NCBI RefSeq assembly: GCF_024362695.1
Contig: NC_065420.1
Coordinates: 10,207,420 to 10,271,419 of the forward strand
Source of the DNA: Pectinophora gossypiella
Taxonomy: Eukaryota; Arthropoda; Insecta; Lepidoptera; Gelechiidae
DNA: 64,000 nucleotides
Direction: 5' to 3'
How positions within the stretch are numbered: position 1 is the stretch's first letter; the number at the start of each line of letters is the position of its first letter. Of this stretch, positions 58,301 to 64,000 are shown piece by piece. Position numbers and translations under genes: made by a program. The notes below the pieces were generated by a model. That model ran no database searches. It saw nothing but the letters and a program-made list of their open reading frames with translations, and had not been told where the DNA came from.

Positions 58301-58680
58301 AATTTTAAATTTATGTTAATATCCCCTGCAAGAACAAAATTATCAAAGGAGTTATACCTATTTATGAAAGAAGACAACTCTCTAAGAAATAAGTGTTTGC
58401 TACTATCCGGTGGTCTATAAAGTGCACACAATAATACATGCAATAGTACTTCGACGAGATGTTTGCCTTCATAAACTTGGAAATACCAGTGTTTCTTGAT
58501 AATATAAATAAAATGCAATTATTTTTAATGGTTGAAAAATCATCAATATGTGGATTTGCCACGTGTAGCGGCTCTAGCGAAGTATTTCTAAGTACCAAAA
58601 CATTCGCCGTGTCGAGTCTATCGACTGAGAAGAGGGCGTTTACAAAGGGGTCAAGTCCCTTATTAACCTAATTGGAATAA
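55331..58680 (-). mobile_element. Non-LTR retrotransposon, 5'-truncated, CR1/jockey-like
   Basis: The minus-strand coding part is 58518-55882 plus an earlier frame at 58670-58520 (DPFVNALFSVDRLDTANVLVLRN). The T-run at 55331-55357 could be its poly(A) tail, which would make 55358-55881 the 3' UTR. It contains a perfect 18-base hairpin stem at 55808-55853 (ATTTATGATACAGTAATG). No target duplication was found. Confidence 0.7.
55882..58518 (-). CDS. LINE ORF2: partial endonuclease plus reverse transcriptase
   Basis: 878 residues. The N-terminal part is the second half of an APE endonuclease (LYRPPDSSKH, LAGDININL, SCIDHFFVR, LADHRM). The reverse transcriptase follows: NYRPITILPILDKIFEK, KQFGFRAKKST, VFIDYSKAFDTLRHD, AQGSVLGPLHY and the catalytic YADDT near residue 590. 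A C-terminal maturation/thumb region has AKYLGLIIDDKFNWKPHI. The first half of the endonuclease is in another frame and ends at about 58670, so the element is truncated and frameshifted and probably cannot move by itself. The reverse-transcriptase frame is otherwise open. Its neighbours are non-coding DNA and the hnRNP K gene on the opposite strand. Confidence 0.9.
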   Translation of the reverse strand: MHFIYIIKKHWYFQVYEGKHLVEVLLHVLLCALYRPPDSSKHLFLRELSSFINRYNSFDNFVLAGDININLKLDGSTTDRYLDMLSSRGLSCGITDYTRIQEIKGRITKSCIDHFFVRTTTDAPYSAALGTVLADHRMTVLSMSGMTQVQSVLKQVVSYNNEVLSRELGNVDWSETNNMQCPNEIYNFIVNNFKSAYHKARHMRSFSDSKRNKEKWLTKNVDIQCKRRDKLLIQHKKDPHNAVLKLEYNKQRNITNALVRKSRNNYNLKKIQGSKNDPRKLWEILNSMSGRIKTSVDDIISRAFNVDGRNENYVANKFSKVFQINVKECVPNCNVPLLNLSDHTGSIDKSMRYQKPTKEKINKIINKLNEHKSPGEDGIRPIDIKNIGEKISVAISNLINKSIYAGKYPDGLKKGIVRPIYKKGAHDIYANYRPITILPILDKIFEKYVAEIIHDYYEKNSVLTEKQFGFRAKKSTTLLLSQFTDEINNYLDQRLHVVLVFIDYSKAFDTLRHDYLLQQIRNTGINGSLLEWSKDYLKNRSYRVKIGQSYSGTVSVSIGTAQGSVLGPLHYLTYVNDVVNVIKYCSLYQYADDTCLLAADKNPNDALNRLQYDFNSLCKWSHDAGLVINAQKTQMMHVKSCHNKHNISNRLVALCHDCLHARNGNCVNCTKIEQVSQAKYLGLIIDDKFNWKPHINNICDKMRAMLAKFSIIRYNIPFNVLRNLYVALVESVTSYGITSYGRTFKTYLDKIYNLQIKIIKKIVSHNTKERFRDKYHELLNECNITPIHQKSKCALLAENYFRTDILKPIQHIKQTRLVTNKQMITGRSHNTYGKRTLTYMVPRIYNSLPIELINKIHSKNIKNILKHYFLNISKMPNV

Positions 58681-58689
58681 AATTGCGTA

Positions 58690-60030
58690 GGCATGCTAAT
58701 TGTGTATTATAGTTGGTTTGCGATCTCTCCTTGTGGGATCGATACCTGAGTGGGGCGGGGCATCCTATTCCCATACCCGATATTATTCGATTCTAGAAAA
58801 TCCTCTTAGGCAAAACGAAATTTTCTCCTCGGAGCGTAAGTCAAGTAAAGAAACAATCTATAATCCCAACAATCACGTAGCTACAAGAAGTTTATATCAA
58901 GAAATGTTTGTAAATCTCACATCAAATAATATTTCCTTATCGGACTTCAGAAATATTGCACACTTCAGTAATATATTTGCATTAATAGAACGGCGAACGA
59001 ACAAGTAATTCGAGAAAAAGTAGTAAGTCGTTTTTACAAAGTTTAACTTACGAAATGTCGAAGAATATCATTTATGGACCAGTTTCTCTTAACTTGGAAT
59101 CCAAATATAGGTGAACCTTACTAGATTCTGTGAAGAAATAAACTTTGCCGCAACCGATTCCATTCATCTAATGCGTAGAGGCGTCGTTATAGTAAAAACA
59201 ACATAGCATTTATTACTGTGCTCCCAAAACCCCTTATAATTACTGTCGAGTGTTCTGTGGCCTCGACGAGGCCGCTCTTAACCTTAGTCTACCACAGCAA
59301 GTGTCCCTTCACATTACCATAAGAAAGCCGAGATTTTCGCTCTTGTGATTAATATTTTTTTCATCTGAAATTGCGGTTGATGTCCCCTCGTTAAAGGAAT
59401 TTTCCCACAAATCTGCTTATTTCTCATTCCTCAGTCCTTCGATGGCTTCATAATGGTCTCCTTGTCAGATTTCACGAGTTAATTGAAGTTGAATAGGCTT
59501 CTATTAAAAGGTCCCTTAAAATATGTTATCTATTAAAGACAAATTATTATAGTGCCGTGTTTTGATGCAAAGCGATAATTTTTTTATGGTTTCAAGTTAT
59601 ATTTTGAACAGTTTGTAGATATGAAAATTTCTAGATAACATTATCAAGAGGTTTCCAATATATGAGTCTTACTCGGGAAAAGACGTTTATAGATTTTTTT
59701 TTATAAATAAAACCAAAAACGCCTTTTCTCCTTGGTAACTTCGTGTCTGGGTTGAATATTTGCTTCCCACGTCAATTTCTTAAAACAGTATTCCGTATTT
59801 CATATTACTTCGACATTGAGTTGTATTTGGAAATATTGGTCGGCACTGCTAGGCGGCATTCTAATCATTCTTAGGGGCCTTTTTTCATAACATATTTATG
59901 TTCTTCTTGATATCATCTCTTCAGTGTTATATTTATTATTTATCTGTATTAAATTTCCTACATTCTTCTCTTTGGCCTAGCCTAAAATCTAAGTCATATT
60001 TGCTTAAAATTAAATATTATTTTTATTTAG
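58690..60030. other. Non-coding stretch before hnRNP K
   Basis: No supported exon. A 15-base perfect palindrome GGCCTCGACGAGGCC lies near 59262. Otherwise it is AT-rich DNA with T-runs. Confidence 0.4.
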
Positions 60031-60094
60031 GTTTGTCTAAGTAGTGGCAAGTTGGATTAACAATGGCATGTTTTTTGTAATCTTAGATCTAATA

Positions 60095-63000
60095 ATGAAG
60101 CGCGACGCGTACGGCGACGATGGACCGATGCAGAAGCGGCAACGGCAGCCCGATGACGAGGTCACCTTCCTTATACCCAGCAAGGTAAGAACATCCCTAT
60201 CTATACAGGGATTTTTTCTCTCAGGGTTTCAGGGTTTTCCAGTCTCAGTGGTTTGAGCTGTGTACTAATATTTCAGTCTGCCAATTTCTCCTTTTATTAG
60301 TATTATATTATATATCTTCATATTATATCTTCATTTATACAGGGTGCTAGTGACACCATACCGAATACTGAGGGAGATAATTCAGGTCATGTTTGAGAGT
60401 TAATATGGAAACGTATGGAATTAAAAATACAATTGCGTCGGAAATTTCTACTTGATATTAACTCAGAAGCATGAGTTTGAATCATTCCCCTCAGTATCTG
60501 GTACGGTATCACTAACACCCTGTATAAATGGAGATGAAAAAAAAGGAGAAATTGGCAGACTGGAATATCACTACACAGCCCAAACTGCTAGGACTAGAAA
60601 GTACGAAAACGCTTCTTTAAACTCTTCTGGATGTCGAGGATTTTCTTGCAGCTACTTTTCCTCGGCTATACATATTGTGAGAAAATGCAGTAGGTTTAGG
60701 CGGATGACACGTTCGACAAATAACATGTTTATGTAAACATTTACGATTTAAAGTGTAACTATGTTACTTAATGAATATAGATAGAGATATTTTTGAGTTT
60801 GAGTCTCATAAGCAAAGGATAAAGGACTGAAGAAAAAATAATAGTCTAAAAGGAATAATACTATTTACCTATAGAACGCCAACTCTCCGCTCCCCACCAG
60901 AGACTGAGCTAGGTGAGGTAACTCACCCTCTCTCGGTCTTACTTTACTCTTCAATTTTAAGGACTGCGTGCGGTCCATTGTTTGTAATTTTTACGAGTAT
61001 ATTTTATATGTTCGAGTTTTGACATTGGACGCCGACGTTCTTTCGTCAGATTCGAATGTTTGATCTGACAGTATCTAGGCTATGTGCTTATATACAGCCC
61101 GTAGACGTTACATACTGAGATGCGCGTGTACGATAACGTCAATGTGTAGTATCTGTGTAAAACGAGGTGTTTTGTATGAAGTCCGGGGTGTTGCCTAAAC
61201 CTAGATTAATGGAAGTGCTTCTGTCGCTTCTTCACTGACGTGACTCGATCCAAAGTGCTAGTACACTATCAACGAAGAACAATGAATTTACTTATGATTT
61301 ACTTATAAATTGAGTTAATTTATAATCTTTCTACACTGGTGGACAAAAAAATTTACTCACTTTTCGTTAGCGGGCATTTGGAATAATTCTCTGGTTTACG
61401 CAAACTATTATTAGTCATATCTGTATACCTGGATACCTTCCCCTTTAAAATGGAAACTTACCTTGTGGGATATAATCAATAATATTGTAGATACAATTAT
61501 AATATTGTAGTTATTAAAAACCCGGCAACAGAACTTGAATCGATTTTTTTGTCCTGCATTATAGTAGGTACACTGACTAGCCTGGTTTTTAGAACCTGCT
61601 TTACAGGTACACCTACAAAAGGTTACATTGTTGTAAAATACTCGCAGAGAACTTGATCACTCGAAAAATTACATGCTCTGACCCCAAAGTTGACCTCTGG
61701 ATCTCGTCGTCAGGGGTCGTAAATTTTTGGGTCAAGAACCCTTTTGTAAACCTTCGCCGCAAAAATTATAATACTTTTTGCTACTGCTTTCGGTTTTCTT
61801 TGACATTCATATCTCCAACTGATTTCAGAGTTTGTGGTATTATGTATCATAAACACGATTTTTTTACAGGTGGCTGGTTCTATCATAGGGAAGGGAGGAC
61901 AAAATATATCAAAACTCCGAAATCAGGTCAGTATTAAATGTAACGCGCACACATAAATAGGAGACAACCAAGAACCGGTGTTTTCTAAATGTGCAAAAAT
62001 ATTTGAAACTTTAAAGCTAACACGGTAAGGTCACATTCACACATTATACACCCTCATAGGACACGTTTTAAATTCAACACGTTTGATACTGATTCCTATA
62101 ATTAAGTTAGACTAAGTTGAAATTAAACTTCATTGTCTTAATTATCTATTAACATTTTCTCACTACAGGTTCTACTGATTTTAAAACCACTCCAAATCTG
62201 TACTGCTCTGTTAAAAAGGCCCTGTCTCTGACCTATCTTGTAAATCGAAGAGGGTGAGCTTCGATGTCCACATGAGGTGGTATCGTGGTTCGCCCGCGGC
62301 CGTCCGTAGGCTAGCGAATAACCCCCCGCCAGCCAGTTGCAGGTCTTTAGCGTCCCCGAGACGTGTCCGCTGATATCGCGGCGAGCCCTCCCCCGCACCC
62401 CGGCCTCCACCCCGCACGAGTGCCATGTCTCCAACCCTATAAAAACACAGATAAACGTCCAACCGCCCGTTTACGCCCGTTTTTATTGGTACTCAAATTG
62501 CCATCTTACGATGACATTTTCAAATTTGCGATTGAAGAGTAAACGGTGACGTAAATGTGAAATGGGCATGATATGAAATGAGGGGTACGTGTAAAGTGTG
62601 GTGATGGCACACGGCACATGGCACTCGGGTTGGGGCCGCCGGCGCGGAGGCGGGCTCGGCGCTACAGCTGCTTGTTACCGGTCCCGGTCGGCCGTCGGAC
62701 GCCGCGCCCCGCCCCGCACCCGTCGCCACGCAGTACAAAGCCTCTATAACAGTCCCAGATTGCCCAGGCCCCGAACGGTAAACTATATCGCCAACTTCTC
62801 TCTTAAACCCGCGTCGAACGTCAACAGTCAGGAGTCGGAGCGTTTGAACTGTCACCAGCTCCCGATAGGCGCTTCATTCGATACTTTCACCGAGGACGAT
62901 GCACTTGTCACCGGCCTTTATGCCTTCTCGACTTCGAGACCTTTGTGTCCTCACATCTAGCTCATTAACCGCTATGAAAATTCCCTCAGGACTTATTCCT

Positions 63001-63487
63001 TTCTCTCGACGCTTCTCCGCACTGGACGGTTCCACTTGTACTGACATCACTATCATCGCCTTCATGCTTTATGAACAGATTCAGCCCAAAGACCTCCCTG
63101 ACCGTTGATTTGGTATCGTTAATATTGTGTTGTGATTTTTTTAACGAACGGTTTTTGTGACGACGCTATGCTAACTTGAGCTTGTGTTCCAGGGTTCTGT
63201 CGATAGCGGCGCCAGATGTCGACACGGTTTTAGAAATCGTGAAAGACGTTCTGCCGAACTTGGCCGATGTGAGTGTGCTTGTTTTATTGATCAGAGTTCT
63301 GTGCCAAATTAAATACAAAACTACGCATACATTTCGAGATATTTTGTCTAAAATGGAGTTGTATTAACAGGGAGGACCAAAAGGGAACAACGTGAATGAA
63401 GAGTTGGACGTGCGTCTACTGATTCACCAGAGCAGGGCCGGGTGCGTCATCGGAAAAGCCGGGGCGAAGATTAAGGAGTTGCGGGAG
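60095..63487 (+). CDS. HnrnpK: hnRNP K orthologue, 5' part (runs off the window)
   Basis: In-window coding exons: 60095-60184, 61870-61926, 62734-62777, 63193-63268, 63371-63487. All are in phase and give 128 residues, ending at a GTAAGT donor at 63488. The N-terminus MKRDAYGDDGPMQKRQRQ carries a KRQRQ basic motif. KH1 runs from about residue 22 (VTFLIPSKVAGSIIGKGGQNISKLRNQ, then YKASITVPDCPGPERVLSIAA), with the GXXG loop as GKGG. KH2 begins near 100 (DVRLLIHQSRAGCVIGKAGAKIKELRE) with the loop GKAG. This is the order of hnRNP K, a poly(C)-binding nuclear RNA protein acting in splicing, transcription and translation; the fly orthologue is HnRNP-K/bancal. The RGG region and KH3 lie beyond the window. 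Coding begins shortly after acceptors at 60029-60030 or 60085-60086, so 5' UTR exons lie upstream. Confidence 0.93.
60268..60573. mobile_element. Nested inverted repeat with ACAGGGTGT MITE at its core
   Basis: The outer arms TCTGCCAATTTCTCCTTTT and AAAAGGAGAAATTGGCAGA flank the MITE at 60339-60523, whose ends are ACAGGGTGCTAGTGACACC and its inverse. The arms also share ATCTTCATTTATA/TATAAATGGAGAT. It is in hnRNP K intron 1. Confidence 0.8.
60605..60810 (+). repeat. Dispersed repeat, second copy
   Basis: Shares TAGGTTTAGGCGGATGA, ACGTTCG and CAAAGTGTAACTATGTTACTT with 43845-43990. Confidence 0.6.
62230..62733. other. GC-rich blocks in hnRNP K intron 2
   Basis: 62240-62480 and 62590-62733 are strongly GC-rich within AT-rich surroundings. 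The second block runs straight into the exon 3 acceptor (CGTCGCCACGCAG). TATAAAAA occurs at about 62438. They may be an intronic promoter, a splicing regulator, or old repeat DNA. Confidence 0.3.
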
Positions 63488-64000
63488 GTAAGTACACCAC
63501 TTATTTCAGGAACTCTAGAGTTCTTAAAATAGTTCCTGCATTTTCATGTGAATCTTGTCTACTGAATAGTTTCGTATAGTTTGAATATTTGATGGAAGTT
63601 TAAAACAACTTGTGATTCAAATGATTGAACATAACTTCGGTACGGTATTTTAACAAGTTTAAACCAGGATTTTTGAAAGATTTTTGTGTTTTTAAGGCTC
63701 TCACCCGTGTTTAGTCGGGAGCTTGACAAGAGCTGAGGGTTCAAGTCCCGTCCCAGTGAGATTTTTTTCAATTTAATTTCCTCTTTGTAAGTTTGAACTA
63801 AGCATAGAAAGTCAAATAAATAAGTTATTGCAATTAACAGTCTCTCTGTTCAAAAAGGTGCATTCGTTCACCTTTACGCGGGCCGTAATTTAGTCGGTGA
63901 GCAGATGAGAGGCATTTAACGTGGAAGTCATCTGTCGAACGATACAGTTACGATGGTTTTTTTACCCCGAGACACGTGGGGTAGGCAGCTGTAACGTCAG

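Noticed and set aside
58362..58598. Separate 78-residue minus-strand gene (MVLRNTSLEPLH...)
   Set aside because: It is the frameshifted earlier part of the LINE endonuclease domain.
62138..62960. Several open frames of 70-120 residues on both strands in hnRNP K intron 2
   Set aside because: They are by-products of GC-rich DNA lacking stops; the only supported coding here is the 44-base exon at 62734-62777.
63688..63757. tRNA-like stretch with GGTTCAAGTCCC
   Set aside because: The A-to-B box spacing is too short for a cloverleaf and no anticodon arm is formed. It is probably a decayed SINE head or tRNA pseudogene, too weak to list.

Overview
This is eukaryotic DNA, almost certainly from a moth or butterfly. 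It is AT-rich, its genes are split by GT-AG introns, and it is crowded with repeat types familiar from Lepidoptera: tRNA-headed SINEs, an RTE LINE tail containing AGTGGGACGTATATAGG, Helitron-like ends finishing in CTAG, and many fold-back MITEs. The lepidopteran placement is an inference from repeats and gene content, not from a search.

Eight genes can be supported. From left to right they are: (1) a plus-strand morgue orthologue (104-4329), an F-box fused to a ubiquitin-conjugase fold whose catalytic Cys is Gly; (2) a small unrecognised minus-strand gene (4725-5212); (3) a minus-strand, TATA-driven arginine/serine-repeat protein (5602-6399); (4) the minus-strand splicing factor SREK1/Srp54 (7115-11089); (5) a plus-strand coiled-coil protein (about 11631-15926), head-to-head with SREK1; (6) a minus-strand inner-arm axonemal dynein heavy chain (16124-28245) whose last exon is one uninterrupted 11.7-kb reading frame; (7) a minus-strand STIMATE/TMEM110 orthologue (33737-43248) in six exons; (8) the first coding exons of a plus-strand hnRNP K orthologue (60095-63487), which runs off the right edge. 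A minus-strand non-LTR retrotransposon with a YADD reverse transcriptase lies at 55.9-58.7 kb.

Layout: 0-16 kb is gene-dense, and its introns are full of recent insertions. 16-28 kb is the dynein. 28-33.7 kb is intergenic and made largely of nested fold-back elements. 33.7-43.2 kb is STIMATE. 44-60 kb has no convincing coding exon; it may be the long first intron of hnRNP K together with intergenic DNA.

The genes do not form one pathway. Two RNA-binding factors (SREK1, hnRNP K), an apoptosis/ubiquitin factor (Morgue), an ER calcium-entry regulator (STIMATE) and a flagellar motor are simply neighbours. The strongest findings are the pseudo-E2/F-box Morgue, which lacks an upstream zinc-finger region; the near-intronless dynein; a coiled-coil gene intron built almost entirely of transposons that abut both splice sites; a tandem repeat that has copied a STIMATE splice donor; and a fold-back MITE whose empty site is present elsewhere in the window.
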